A stretch of 64,000 bases of DNA from Clonostachys chloroleuca. Its lineage: Eukaryota; Ascomycota; Sordariomycetes; Hypocreales; Bionectriaceae. Below are positions 1-11,286 of this stretch, in pieces. Under the pieces are notes generated by a model. That model searched no databases, was not told the DNA's origin, and saw nothing but the letters and a program-made list of their open reading frames with translations. Numbering within the stretch: the stretch's first letter is position 1; each line of letters begins with the position of its first letter. The stretch spans positions 10,664,001-10,728,000 of the forward strand of contig JBANAY010000004.1 in assembly GCA_037952775.1 (NCBI GenBank), written 5' to 3'. The position numbers were made by a program, and so were the translations under genes.

Positions 1-1
1 C

Positions 2-121
2 CTCCTCCCACCCGAAATTACCAAATGGGAAGCACAGACGATGAGGCAATACCCCGAGGTCGCTTATCGTGCACAACAGGCAGCCCCAGCCCAGGCTGCG
101 GACCAGCACCCCGATTGCTAG
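2..121 (+). CDS. 3' end of an upstream gene (partial)
   Basis: An open frame enters from the left edge and stops at TAG 119-121. The 39 residues are rich in Ala, Gln and Pro and end in HPDC. The composition is protein-like, but nothing identifies a family. It could equally be a chance open frame at the window edge. If real, it lies about 375 bp upstream of the P450 on the same strand. Confidence 0.3.
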   Translation, partial: LLPPEITKWEAQTMRQYPEVAYRAQQAAPAQAADQHPDC

Positions 122-496
122 TCTGGTAGCACAAGGTGCATGTGGATTGCCTTCCACTTTGGGCATGTTGGCGGGATCCGTCGCGTTTTGGCTCAAGGTG
201 TGTGTTTTTTGCTCAGCCATCGGATGACAAAAGACTTGCCTAATTTGTTGCTTAGGCATACAGTCTGAATGAGGTCGGAGGCTATTCCACATAGACGACT
301 CGATCAAGTGGGCATTTGCTCCCAACCGTAGAATATTTCCCAATTGTATATCTTTGATCTTCAACATCTCGTCTACAAACTCTCGTTCGAAGTATAACAC
401 TCAGAGAGTTGTCCGTATTCTCGTCCAAGGTAATTTCACATTCATATCCCAGAAAAGATTTAAAGTTGGGTCCGGTATACCACTGTTCTCATCAAG
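122..496 (+). promoter_or_regulatory. upstream region of the P450 gene
   Basis: No gene is seen here. The stretch contains CAAGTGGGC at 305-313, about 190 bp before the P450 start. The same nonamer recurs upstream of the D-amino-acid-oxidase-like gene (22899-22907), and one-mismatch forms occur upstream of other cluster genes. Its role as a regulator site is inferred only from this recurrence. Confidence 0.4.
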
Positions 497-2206
497 ATGC
501 TTCTTTCACCAGCAGTCCTTGTGTCAGCCATTTCGGTGTCCGCCATTATTCTCATTTATAAGTTCCTCATATACCCCGCCTTCATCTCTCCGTTGAGTAA
601 GATTCCCGCGCCTCATTGGTCATGTCATATTGCTCCCTTTTGGCTATGGTGGGCCAAATATCATCACCATGAGAACTTTTTGGTGCAACAGAACCACCTG
701 GCTCGGGGGGAGGCATTGCGTCTGGCCCCGGGGCTTCTCAGTCTCAATGGATATGAACGAGCATTGAAACCCGTGTATCTGGGCGGATTCCCCAAAACTG
801 ACTTCTACACGCGAGGTTTTATCATTTACAAGTACGTTCCATCCTGCACATCTCTCCTTTTGGGACACAGGGGCTAACCGCTAATATGGGGTCCCGACAT
901 AGCACTCCGAACATCTTCACTTTTGAGGATAACTCTGCGCACTCGTCTCGCAAACGCATGGTCTCCAACACCTTCTCAAAGTCATTCGTCCTCAGCTCCG
1001 CGACAGCCCACAGTTCGCTTCAAGACGTCCTCTTTGGTCGATTACTGCCTAAGATTCTTCACGCGGCCCAGACTGGGCAGCCCCTTGAGATGCTCGAGTT
1101 GAGTTATTCTTACTCGATGGATTCTTTCGTTCAATGGCAATTCGGCAAACGTATTGGCAGCAACCTACTCGAGAATGTCGACGAACGACGTTTATATTTG
1201 GATGGCTTCTTCGCCGGGGCCCCTTATGCCTTGTGGCAGTACGAGCTCCCGCTGGTGAACCGATTTCTCAAGTCGATTGGCTTGATTCCCGCCAAGGTGG
1301 ACGCAGGGTTCCGGGATATTGAGGATTGGAACCTGCAAAAGTGCGACAGTGCATACCAGCTACTCAAATCCGGCGAGAAGCTCAATGACGCCGAGACTCC
1401 AGTGGTTTTTGCCCGGGCGGCCGAAGTCATGGGCAATATGAAACCAGATGACAAGCAAGATTCATACCACAACCGCCTCGAGATTGCAAGCGATATGTTT
1501 ATCCACAACTCGGCCGCACATGAAACGAGCGGCAACACCCTGGCATACATTTATTATGAACTCTCGCGTCATCCCGATGTCCAAGCAAAGCTCAGACAGG
1601 AACTTCTCACCCTCCATCCCCAGCTCAAGTTCCCACAACCTCCTGGGGAGCAACTCCAGTTACCCCCCGCCAAGGAGGTCGATAACCTCTCGTATTTGGA
1701 GGCCGTTATCATGGAGACTCTCCGTCTTTATCCATCCGTTCCCGGTGGCCAACCACGAAAGGTGCCTAGGCCCTGCAGCCTAGGTGGGTATGATAATATT
1801 CCCGCCGGCACGACGGTGCAGTGTTACGCCTATGCACTTCATCGCACCCCCGAAATCTTTCCCGAACCCGAGATTTGGAACCCCGACCGATGGGTCAACT
1901 CTAGTCAGGAGCATCTGAGCCAGATGCGTCGTTACTTTTGGGCGTTTGGTAGCGGCGGCAGGATGTGTATTGGAAGCAACTTTGCATGGTTTTGTGAGTT
2001 CAGACAGCTCTGCATCTCTCTCTTGGTCTCGAGTTTCTTCAACTAATTTCGTAACTACAGCAATGAAACATGCTGTTGGAAGTGTCTACACGAATTTCAT
2101 CTCCTCCATACACGATCATGGAGACATGACGTTGATTGACTCCTATCTGGCAGGTCCAAAAGGGCATCGAGTCGAGATTAAATTTAAGCAAGTTCAAGAT
2201 ATGTGA
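497..2206 (+). CDS. cytochrome P450 monooxygenase
   Basis: Three exons (497-831, 903-1993, 2061-2206) give 523 residues. An N-terminal membrane anchor (about residues 5-28) is followed by a Pro-rich hinge, as in ER-bound microsomal P450s. The I-helix A-A-H-E-T motif, the ETLR charge pair (Glu383, Arg386) and the heme loop FGSGGRMCIG with thiolate Cys467 are all present, so the enzyme looks active. Introns of 71 and 67 nt have GTACGT and GTGAGT donors. The reaction is expected to be O2- and NADPH-dependent hydroxylation, but the substrate cannot be read from sequence. It sits convergent to Zn2Cys6 regulator 1, and a reductase partner gene lies 2.7 kb away. It belongs to the broad class of fungal cluster P450s; I do not assign a CYP number. 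Confidence 0.93.
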
Positions 2207-2535
2207 CATGGGCTTTTGGCCAAGCAGCGTACCCTTGTGAAGATGGCGAGGGCAAGTCAAGGTTGTGGAGTGCTTCCATGGCATCTGATGAGATGTCTCG
2301 GGCGAGAAAGGGTCGTCGTTTTTAGACCGGTTTGGGGGGATTCATTCATTCACTCATGTCGTTTCCATATTTCTGTAGATGCTTCAATAAAATTGCCAAT
2401 TATCCAGAAGTAGGGAGAAAGCTGTTTCCATAATCAATTCCACCTCAATCAGGACCCAAAGGAGCCACTGCAGCTGCAGCCATTAAACAACCATTTGGCG
2501 CACCATGACTTCCGTCGATAATCTTAGACTACCTT
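2207..2535. other. convergent 3' intergenic region
   Basis: This lies between the stops of the P450 (+) and regulator 1 (-). AATAAA at 2386-2391 is a plausible polyadenylation signal for the P450 transcript. No other structure was seen. Confidence 0.4.
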
Positions 2536-4068
2536 CTATCCAAGCATGATATTCCAGTTATACTCAACCATCAAGCTCAGCCATGAGACACCGATGCCCA
2601 CATCTCGAAGCGACCAAAGTTCCTCCAAGAGTTGAATTGCTGCTAGGTTCGCCGGGAGGTGGTTGAACGAGTAAAGCGCCCGGAACCGTTTCCTGACTTG
2701 GTCTCGCTCTTTTGCGTCATCAGCTGTGAGCTCAGAGCCTGCCGTCAACAGGGGAATGCCATGCACGTTGGTGCATGGATGGTTATCCGGCACGTGCATA
2801 AGGCTGGTCACGGTGCGTAACGCGATACTGTGTATACGAGCCTCTAGTTCGTCTTCAGCACTCTCCTCCTCTGGGCTCGCCGGATCTGGGCGCCATTCGC
2901 TGCTCCAATGAGTACTGAGCGTTGGTGTTGATGAGGATCGATAGCAAACTACGTAAAGATTGAGCAACCCATGGCTGCGGTATGCTTCGGAAATATGTGA
3001 GAGTTCTTGTACATCGTTGGGTTTCCATGCCAGGAGTTGCTCCTCGAGGGTTGCTTCAAGCACTGCATCTCTTACACCGGTATCCACCACAGATCGGCAA
3101 TATCGGCCAACACAAGCATCAAGGTAGGCGATCTCGGCCGAGTAGCCAAGGATGGGGTGAAATCTGCCAGCCAGAACTTGCACTGCGGCCAAAATCTCTG
3201 CTGTGTCGAGAGGCCGCTGATACTCGGGCTCAATGAGGAATGAGCAGGCCATGTCCCAGTAGAGATACGAACCAATGGCAAAGTGCATCTGCTCGGTGCG
3301 CTCCTCGACCGGAATCGCCAGGATGAAGTCGATAAGCTGACGTCCACCGAGAAAATGTGCCTGGGCCTGGCGGATACCATCCAGATCGATGAATGGCCCA
3401 GCCGTCCAGAAGTATGATAGCCCCAAGAGGAAAACAGTCAAGAAACAGGCTGTAATGTCCTTGCTCGCCTGTTGGAGCTCTTGTCGGATAAGCCGCAATG
3501 CTAGAGCCCTCTCCTCCAAGCACTTGTTCAATTTGGACATGTCGAAGAAGTCCTGGTGCGCAGCGCCGATGCTCTGCACAGCATGAATCATGGCGGGCAG
3601 CTGTCCTGAATTCTCGAGGAGAGGAAAGGAGAATGGATTATTGTCGGGGTCGAGGGCCATGATTTGGCTGGCCTTTTCGAGCCAATACCGCAGTAGTTTT
3701 TGGTCCGACGGGCTGCTGGGGCTCGTCATGGCCGTTTCCTCAGCCGCTGGAAGGGATGGTGTGCGCTTTCCGAGCCCAGCTACATGTAACCAGGGCGTCT
3801 CGGGTTGCCATAATCTAGACCGCGTCTGGGACTCACACACGTCCCCGCGTCGCTGACATCGGAGGCATACGGGGAAGGTCTCGTCGCATTTTACCCGGCG
3901 GCGTCGGCATTCACAGCAGCCGAGGCGGCTTCGATGCTTTGATGGCAAAGTTGGGCTGGTGGTGATGGGCTTCATGCCGACAGGTTCCGTCACGCATTTC
4001 GGGGAGGCTGAGGCTGGGCTCTCAAGGGATGAGACTGGAGCGAATCGCACCCTGAACCTACTTGCCAT
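2536..4068 (-). CDS. Zn2Cys6 transcription factor 1
   Basis: An intronless 510-residue protein. The binuclear zinc cluster uses Cys51, 54, 61, 68, 71 and 78, followed by a long all-helical region of the fungal-specific middle-homology type. It should act in the nucleus as a regulator of the neighbouring genes; such proteins commonly bind CGG-type or related short sites. It is clearly related to the second regulator at 23485-24972. Both begin with an xxxRVRFA-like N-terminus, share CDETFPVCLRCQRRG in the zinc cluster, and share YLYWDM and EEQL blocks in the C-terminal half. The pair therefore arose by duplication. The start is set by the conserved N-terminal segment shared with its paralogue. 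Target genes are inferred from proximity. Confidence 0.93.
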   Translation of the reverse strand: MASRFRVRFAPVSSLESPASASPKCVTEPVGMKPITTSPTLPSKHRSRLGCCECRRRRVKCDETFPVCLRCQRRGDVCESQTRSRLWQPETPWLHVAGLGKRTPSLPAAEETAMTSPSSPSDQKLLRYWLEKASQIMALDPDNNPFSFPLLENSGQLPAMIHAVQSIGAAHQDFFDMSKLNKCLEERALALRLIRQELQQASKDITACFLTVFLLGLSYFWTAGPFIDLDGIRQAQAHFLGGRQLIDFILAIPVEERTEQMHFAIGSYLYWDMACSFLIEPEYQRPLDTAEILAAVQVLAGRFHPILGYSAEIAYLDACVGRYCRSVVDTGVRDAVLEATLEEQLLAWKPNDVQELSHISEAYRSHGLLNLYVVCYRSSSTPTLSTHWSSEWRPDPASPEEESAEDELEARIHSIALRTVTSLMHVPDNHPCTNVHGIPLLTAGSELTADDAKERDQVRKRFRALYSFNHLPANLAAIQLLEELWSLRDVGIGVSWLSLMVEYNWNIMLG

Positions 4069-4879
4069 TGTCGCAAGCTACAATCTCCAATCTTGATCGT
4101 GGTTCACGCAGTCGTTGAAGACAAGGTCTGTAAACGGAAAACCACGGCGTCGACGGAGAGATCAAATAGTCGCGACCATGAATCAGTGAGGTTGGTGATG
4201 TAGCCAATCCAAAGCACCTTATCTTGAAAGTTGGAATTAAGCATTGGCGGAGATAAGATAAGGGCGGCTTAGTTCTGACCGAAGCTGTATGAGAATGGAT
4301 AGGCTGCAAGTCGCCTAGTACAAGAAGGCTCTGCCCCAGATCCTCAGCTTCCCCAGGTGCTCCGCGCTACCGAATCTGCTAGATCGGATTGACAAATCTC
4401 GAATGGAGTTGAAGATCTGGGGTACCGGCTGTGACTTTACATAAACTGCAGGTGAATATGTAGCTCAGCTCTAAACAGGGTGCCAGCTTCCCTGCGTGAT
4501 AGCAACAGAACCTGCCCTCCCAGGCGATCCTGGGTTGGGCCTCTTCGGCTACTCAAACTAGATCACGAGTCTTTGAATAGCGTGCCAAGACTTTCCTGAT
4601 TTGGTCAACTGGCGACCCTCCATGATTAACATTGATTCTTGCTAAAGCCCAATGTGGAAGGCCGAAACCACCGTCAGCCAACACCGAGCCGTGCCAGCCT
4701 ACCCTGTAGCCGCCTCCCATCTGTTCTGAACACAGGAATAACATACAGCAAACAGTTTCTTCCCTAATTTCAGTCTTTCCGTCGCTTTGATATCTCTTGT
4801 TATTCTTTTGTTGCCGATGACCAGATACACTTCACCATACCTTTTTGAGAGATGATGAAATACTACATAGCCTTCATGT
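4069..4879. promoter_or_regulatory. upstream region of regulator 1 and 3' flank of CPR
   Basis: About 810 bp without a convincing gene. It holds the promoter of regulator 1 (reading left) and the downstream flank of the CPR gene. Open frames here are short and resemble nothing I recognise. Confidence 0.45.
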
Positions 4880-7163
4880 TCAAGACCAAACGTTTTCCTA
4901 CCAAGCAGAGGTTGGTTAGCTTTCATCTTGCGTCCAGGCCCTTTCCAAATGAGATTTACCTGATACCTATTCTTCTTCCTCAATTCTTTCACTGCCTCCT
5001 CCGCTTGGCTTTGCGTGATGTTCTGCCCAAATGCAATGATGTTAGTAATTTCAGTCATTACTTCACGGGCCATATGCAGAGCATCTCCACACACGTAGAA
5101 ATATGCACCCTCTTTGAGGAGCCGAGATATTCTGTCAGCTTGCTCCTTGATTCGGTGTTGGACATAGACTTTGGTTGGCCCTTGGCGAGAAAAAGCCGTG
5201 AAAAGTTGAAATCTATCACCCATGGCTTGTTGGAATGTCTTTTTTTTTTCTCAGCATTGTTCTTGTTTTTGGTTTAGATTGCACAGTTGTTGCGTCTTAC
5301 CTGGATTTCCGACTGGTACACAAAGTCTTGATCAGACCTCCTACAACCAAAGAAGAGCACCGACGTGCCCACTGAAATGTCCTGTCGTATCTGCCGGCAC
5401 GTTCTTGGAGAAACCCTCGGAAGGGCGCGAGACCGGTTCCTGGGCCCACCATGATAATCGGTCTTTGGGGATCCTCTGGAAGTTTGAAGTTTGAGTGGCG
5501 GATATGGATGGGCAGACGAGTGCCGTTGTATCTTCCCCGAGGTCCCATGAGTTGGTAAGCCGCTGCATCGTCGCCCTGCCGCGAAGGTTCAATCAATTGC
5601 TTCTGCTGCCGGCTCGTCAAAGCCAACAAGTAATTGGTCGCCACCCCAAGAAATCTTTGCCCACCAGAACGAGCTACTGGAATTCCCTTGTTTTCCACCA
5701 TAGCTGTGATGGAAATTACGTTTGGAGAGACGAGCGAGGAGGAAGAGATGGAATAGTAGCGAGGCCTGAGGTTGGCCATTCCCTCGACAAAGATGGAAAA
5801 GGGGATCATCCCCCATTGTCGTCCCGCGCTGACAACTTCCAGAAGCTGAGCTATGTTATAGAGCCGACCTTCGGTCTGGGCATGGAATTAGTCCTTGTCA
5901 CTACCCAACTTTGTCATCTCTGCCTTGAGATTGGCATCTGGTGCAAAGGGAGCAATGCTAGCTACAAGCTGGCGAGTGACGGGACCGCAGATCTCAAGGT
6001 AGTGGCGCGCAATGGTGTCGAATGTGGGTGGGGGATGGGAACGGGAGCTTGCTCGTCAAGGCGCCGGATCCCATGTGAACAACCATGTGCCTCTTGGAGT
6101 CCAAACCAAGAATACGAAGAAAACGATCAATTTCTTGGTTAGGATTCGACACCCATGCAGCAACGTGATCACCCGTTTGGTAGGATAGTTGGGTCCCCGA
6201 AATGCCGATTTCGATGTGCAGACAGTTCCGCTCCGTGTTGGAGAAGAGCTCACGAGACTGGACAGCGGGAGCAATGAAGGGACTCCGGGCGTGGATTTGG
6301 CAAAGATCCGGCTGGCCTTGAAGATGGAGCTCATTTGGCTCTCCGCGGTAGACTTCGGGTGAGTCTGCGCTGAGATCGCACTCGACCATTGGAAACATGG
6401 GCTTGTACGTGGCTTGATGCTCACTGAACCCCATTTGGCCCTTGCAAGCCGACCACATCAATTCCTTCCAGGAGAGAAATTCTTCATCCATGGTACCGGC
6501 GCCATCATCACCTTCGCCCGCGGGACCGAGTCGTATGGCCCCCAAGGCCTGAAGGGCACGATCAGCATCTCGTGCTACTCGATTGAAATATTGGTACGTG
6601 TTGTTACCAAGGCCGAAAGAGGCATATCGGAGGTTCTTGAGTGGTCTCTCTGTATGCTCTAGTCCAGACAAAGACACGTCTTTGTCGGTAATGAAGTTGA
6701 GGAAATCGACTGCATTATCTGTCGGTTCCCCTTCGCCGAAGCTAGCAAGGATGAAGACCAGGAGTCTTTCTCTGCAAACCGAGTTCAAGGAGCTGAACTG
6801 GTAATCTTCAAGACTGGCCGCCATGCGATGTAGCCCAAATTTTGTCTGGGCTTCATTGACCAGCTGGTACGCGAATCCCTCTGCCGTCCCGGTCTGCGAT
6901 CCGTAGAGCACTATGCAGTCTAAAGAAGATTGCTCCGAGTGGTCGGCAATATCCTTTCTGCCAATGAAGTCAACTTGCCCGTCGAAACTGTCTACACCTT
7001 TGCCTAGAGAATTTTTCCTATTGCTGGAGGAAATGTAGTAGGCGCTGGCAATAGTAAGAAGTAAAGACAAGACACCGATTTCCCAAAGTTCTAGGTCAAG
7101 AGCATTGAACTCGGAGAAATAAACAGCAGGCCCAACGGGAGCTGCTTGATTAGAGAAATTCAT
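4880..7163 (-). pseudogene. NADPH-cytochrome P450 reductase, broken
   Basis: The layout is a microsomal CPR: N-terminal membrane helix (about residues 30-47), FMN-domain motifs YGSQTGTAE, ASFGEGEPTDNA and FGLGNNTYQYF, an FAD region with RYYSISSSS, an NADPH region with GPGTGLAPFRGFLQERA, and a C-terminal YVCGD block. Exons are about 7163-5301, 5238-4960 and 4897-4880; the last adds ENVWS before the stop. Three lesions break it: a frameshift near 6022-6028 in a C-rich run, an in-frame TAA at 5888-5890 in a conserved GSDKD-x-FH segment, and a second frameshift near 5370-5385 just after the ERAG motif. An intact protein would be an ER-bound diflavin enzyme feeding electrons to the P450 at 497. 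As read, only the FMN half could be made. Single-base assembly errors could explain the frameshifts but not easily the stop. Confidence 0.9.
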
Positions 7164-7630
7164 GTCGACGTCAAGACCATTAGCTGCGGTAGAATGGAAA
7201 AGAGATGATAGATGGGTTTGAGGAAAACAAAGGATGAGATGAACTTCCTGCTGCGTACACGTAATTTATGTGGTCAAGTGCCCGCCTAGTGGAGACCTTC
7301 CTATCTAAGTGATTCTACCGTCTGCTGGCCGTATAACGCAAGACCCTGTTTGGAAACATTGTCATTGCATAATAACATTGGAGCCTTGCATTGGCAAAAG
7401 GGTGTGAGATGTGGAACTATCCCTTGCCATTTGCGAAGCGTGAGTTCCATCGTGGTCTTGGAGCTCGCGCACCAGAAAATTTAGTTGTTTGTTTATAAGA
7501 GGGGAAAAATTGCCCAATATACAATATATAGCGATCTAATAGGAGAAAAGATTCTGAAAATGAAGAGGTGAGATGCATGAAGGGACTAAACGACTGAAGT
7601 GCAACACATTGGATCACTCTCCCGAATCAG
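7164..7630. promoter_or_regulatory. upstream region of CPR
   Basis: 467 bp between the CPR start and the 3' end of DAO 1. CAAGTGCCC at 7275-7283 is a two-mismatch relative of the CAAGTGGGC motif found at other cluster promoters. No gene seen. Confidence 0.4.
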
Positions 7631-9152
7631 CTACAATAGTGCTTTGATATGCTCTTTCTCCGAGTCAAGAATCCTCTTGAAGGCCTTTCGAAGCTGCCCG
7701 ACCCTTTCTGGTGTGATGTAGTATGGTTCCGGTAGAAGGGAGATGACGTCCACACCCGAAATCATTTGAGCAAGAGCCTTGCCGCACAGAAAAGCATTTA
7801 CCATTCCATAACCACCATAACCACCTGATATCCATTCAGCAGATGCTTGAGTTCCTGCTTGTCGATCAAGAAGTCCCTCAGTAAGCATGCCTACCAGTGG
7901 AACTTTGTCCAAGGAGTTGCAAAGGATACCAGTCCATGAATAGGCGATTCGCCTCTTACCGTCCAGCTCATTACCCCAGTTTTTCACCCCAAATGCCGCT
8001 GGGAGAATGCCCCCAAGATGACTGAGAGCAAGCACGTCCTCTTCAGCGTCTGATGGGATCCCAAGCACCTCTGCCTTGCCACTTGTTTCACCACCTCCAA
8101 TGATGATATGGCCAGTCTTGGGGTTTTGGGTGGCATAGTCCAAAATATCATCAATGAGAAAGCTCCAAGACGAATTGCTACGCTGAGAGAATCCGCTGGC
8201 CGGGTTCTGGACTGTGATCTGACCCCTTCTGGGCACAAGAATGCCGCGCAGACGTGGCAGCAGGTGAGCAGAGTGGCCTTCAGTGCAGTGAACGACATGC
8301 TTCGTCTTGATGGCACCACGTGGAGTTGCGACCAAGTATGGATAGTCACTGCTAGAGGTACGAGTGATGGCAAGAGCTGGTGTATTGGCTTCGAGGGAGA
8401 ATCGATTGGATCGCTGGGACTGTAACTGCGCAAAGACACTCGTCACCATGCGATACGGCCAAGCAGCTCCAGCTGGGCCAACGAGGGCCCCCTTTGCATT
8501 GGAGATTTTGTATTTCTAGAAATAGGCTGTTAGAGGTGGGAGCCCATCTGGGAATCGCACCGAGGGCAAACTCACATCGACCACTTCAGTCTTGCCTACA
8601 ATCTTCCATTTTCCCCTAAGATCCGGGAAAGCATCCTCAAAGTTCTCAAGCATATGTCGGATTTCGAAGCTGTTTTTCGCTAAACACGGCAGATACCGCG
8701 TCAACGCGTCTCACCTCAGAGCATTCCAAGATGTCCAAGCCAGCATCTCTGGCAAAGTCATGAATAGCGTCGAAGTGGGCGAGCTCAAATCGCACAATCT
8801 GTGCTGCATGATCGTCACCATATATGCGACGGTACTTGTCATAGTCTTGGATTGCCGTGCAATTGATACGGCCCCCGTTGCGACCCGTGGCCCCAGAGCA
8901 GATTTCCCTAGCATCTAAAACGCTGATGGACGTCGTTGCGGAATGTTGCGTGAGCCACCACGAGACACTGAGGCCCGTGATACCAGACCCAAGAACAACT
9001 ACATCCCGTGTTTCAGGGAGAACGGAGGATTGTTTGTTCGAAACGTCGCTGTTGGGTGGAGTTTGCCAGTAGGATTGGGTCGGATTCAACACAGGCAACC
9101 CGGGATCCTGGAGTAGGCGGCGGCGTAACATCTCGGTCAAAGCAATATGCAA
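7631..9152 (-). pseudogene. FAD-dependent amine/amino-acid oxidoreductase (DAO family) 1, frameshifted
   Basis: The protein has an N-terminal dinucleotide-binding loop VVVLGSGITGLS and then GATGRNGG, typical of the DAO/DadA superfamily and of the fungal group resembling gamma-glutamylputrescine oxidases. A canonical intron lies at 8516-8575 (GTGAGT donor, CTAAC branch, CTAG acceptor). The reading frame breaks before it at a run of five A on the coding strand (8673-8677 on +). With four A the segment would join the following EIRHMLENFEDAF block, giving about 486 residues. It would oxidise a C-N bond to an imine or aldehyde plus H2O2. The frame break may be a real mutation or a homopolymer sequencing error; one indel cannot decide. 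A start at 9131 is also possible. Confidence 0.85.
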
Positions 9153-9624
9153 GCTTCAAGTGGATTTGGACATATGGATTAGAAAGTGTAATGACAGAGC
9201 GAAACGACTCGGCAGATCTGTACCACTAGATATATCCCTCTGCAGGAATAGAGGAGCAGGTTGGCGGGCTAACTCGAGGTGCACGGGGTGGGGGTGATCA
9301 CTTAGCGTTTGGGCTCAAACAGGAAAGAAGATGGACTCCTTTTGTCCCAAATCCATCAAGGAAGCGAGCTAGTGGGGTGTGGAGATATGAGAATGGAAGA
9401 GTAGCCAATAGTTCGCTGCTGGTGCAGAAGCCGCTTTTACCCATGCCAACACCATCCTCGGTGGGGAGGGCCATATTTGAGGACGTCTTGAACAATCTTA
9501 GAGGTACATTTATTGCTTTTTTTACTTGATAATCTCATAGATGGTATTAGGAATCCAAAGTGGACATACGTACCAGTTTTTGCCATTGATGATCGCCAGG
9601 CTTAGATTTGAATCTCACTTGCCA
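9153..9624. promoter_or_regulatory. upstream region of DAO 1 and 3' flank of BVMO
   Basis: 472 bp with no credible gene. CAAGTGGA lies at 9157-9164, close to the DAO 1 start, and resembles the CAAGTGGGC motif of other cluster promoters. Confidence 0.4.
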
Positions 9625-11286
9625 CTATTCTCTACGGAAGCCAGGGAAACCATTTGATGTTTCCTTCTTGACCCAATCTATATACGCATTGAGGCCTCCA
9701 AAAAAGAAATTTGTGTTTACTTTGCGGCCCTCAATATTCTGAGAGAAAATCCAGCTCTTGGATGTCGTGAATACAGACCCAACAACAAGACTGTCACAGT
9801 GGTCCGACCAACCCTGTTCGGCTTCTGGCGTAACCTCCATAATGGTTGGGCCTGGCTTGTCAAGTCCGTCTGCATGGCCATCTGTTGAGCTACCATTCGA
9901 TCTATTACCAATGATGGATCTGTTGCTTTCCGCGTAATTGATGCACTCCATGATAAAACGGACCTCGCTCTCGATCACGATCGGGAAGTTGGCAAAGGCA
10001 CCCTGTGGGCCAGCAACGATGAACATGTTGGGAAATCCAGAGCAAGCGATTGCGCCGTACGCCTTGAGGCCATTCTTCCAGTGGTCTTGCATGGTCTCTC
10101 CATTGCGGCCCTTGACGCAGATTCGCATATAGCTGCCCTCGATCGCCTCGAAGCCCGTGGCAGAGATGAGGACATCGAGCTCATGAACAGTGCCATCTGA
10201 CAACTTGATCCCTGCGGGTATAGTCTCACTGATTGGGTTATCTCGAAGAGCAACAATATCGACATTGTCCCGGTTAAAGATTTGATAGTAACCAGAATCG
10301 CACAGCGGGCGTCTTGCGTACAGCTCCGTCGGCTTTAATGCAGCAGCCTTGCGACGGTCTTTGATAATCTCATCTATCTTGCTTTTGATGAACTCGCACG
10401 CCTCCTTGTTGGCATCAATATCAGTCGTCAGGTCGCCGAAAGCGCTGAACATGAAGCGGAAGCCATTGCCCTGGTCCCAGACCTTTTGGAATGCCTCACG
10501 TCTCTCCGCGGGTGTGGCCTCCATTGTCTTTCTGGTTGATTCCGGGACACCAAAGCCAACGTTTGAGTTGAACACGTGCTTGTAAATCTCGTCGTATCTG
10601 GCGTTGATGTCGGCGCGATACTCGGCAGTGACAGGACCTTGTCCACTTGGGACGGAATATTGGGAGCTCCGCTGAAATGACACGAGCTTGCCAGCCACAG
10701 GCGCCAGGGCAGTAAGAACTTGCACTCCGGTTGAGCCGTTGCCAATGACGCCAATTCGCTTTCCCTCTAGGCTAACAGAGTCGTCCCAATTTGATGTATG
10801 TATGAGCTTGCCCTTGAAGGTCTCCAACCCTTTGATGTCGGGGTACTTGGCTTTAGACAACAGGCCAAGCGAGTTGATCAGATAACGGGCAAGAATAATC
10901 TCCCCCGTGGAGCATGTGATGCGCCATCGCTGAGAATCTTCTTCCCAGGTGGCAGCCTTCATTTCGCAGTTGAACTGCATGTACTTTCTGAGGTCATGTC
11001 TGGCCACCACGTGTTGAAGATACTTGAGAATGTCTGGCTGATAGACATAGTGGTGTGTCCAAGGGTAGGTCTGCAAGTCCTCCTTGTCCCAAGAGTAGCG
11101 GTAAAGGTAGCTCTCAGTGTCGCTCATCGCGCCAGGATACCTGTTCCAATACCAGGTGCCGCCAACGTCGGCCGCCATCTCTATGCATTTGACAGTCAAC
11201 CCCATCTTGGACAACAGGTACGTTGAGTAGATGCCCCCCAAACCTGCGCCCACCACGAGGGCATCAACATTTGTTCCGGCGGTCAT
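9625..11286 (-). CDS. Baeyer-Villiger-type flavin monooxygenase
   Basis: An intronless frame of 553 residues from the MTAGTNVDAL start; an in-frame ATG at 11316 would add ten residues. Two Rossmann motifs are visible: GAGLGG (13-18) for FAD and GNGSTG (182-187) for NADPH. Between them is the BVMO fingerprint F-x-G-x3-H-T-x2-W (Phe157 to Trp167). The GTWYWNRYPGA segment is also typical of cyclohexanone-monooxygenase-like BVMOs. The expected reaction inserts oxygen next to a ketone to give an ester or lactone; N- or S-oxidation is an alternative for this family. No lesion is seen, although both flanking genes (DAO 1 and the ene-reductase) are damaged. It is transcribed divergently from ALDH 1. 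Confidence 0.93.
   Translation of the reverse strand: MTAGTNVDALVVGAGLGGIYSTYLLSKMGLTVKCIEMAADVGGTWYWNRYPGAMSDTESYLYRYSWDKEDLQTYPWTHHYVYQPDILKYLQHVVARHDLRKYMQFNCEMKAATWEEDSQRWRITCSTGEIILARYLINSLGLLSKAKYPDIKGLETFKGKLIHTSNWDDSVSLEGKRIGVIGNGSTGVQVLTALAPVAGKLVSFQRSSQYSVPSGQGPVTAEYRADINARYDEIYKHVFNSNVGFGVPESTRKTMEATPAERREAFQKVWDQGNGFRFMFSAFGDLTTDIDANKEACEFIKSKIDEIIKDRRKAAALKPTELYARRPLCDSGYYQIFNRDNVDIVALRDNPISETIPAGIKLSDGTVHELDVLISATGFEAIEGSYMRICVKGRNGETMQDHWKNGLKAYGAIACSGFPNMFIVAGPQGAFANFPIVIESEVRFIMECINYAESNRSIIGNRSNGSSTDGHADGLDKPGPTIMEVTPEAEQGWSDHCDSLVVGSVFTTSKSWIFSQNIEGRKVNTNFFFGGLNAYIDWVKKETSNGFPGFRRE

Noticed and set aside
5860..5890. A very short intron (29 nt, starting GTAGTG and ending CCCAG) that would remove the in-frame TAA in the CPR gene
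   Set aside because: Far below the minimum fungal intron length, and it would delete part of a conserved segment; the stop is treated as a real lesion.
8681..8720. A 35-nt intron (GTGAGA to TTTAG) as the cause of the frame break in DAO 1
   Set aside because: Too short, lacks a branch point, removes conserved residues, and the resulting phase does not match the downstream frame.
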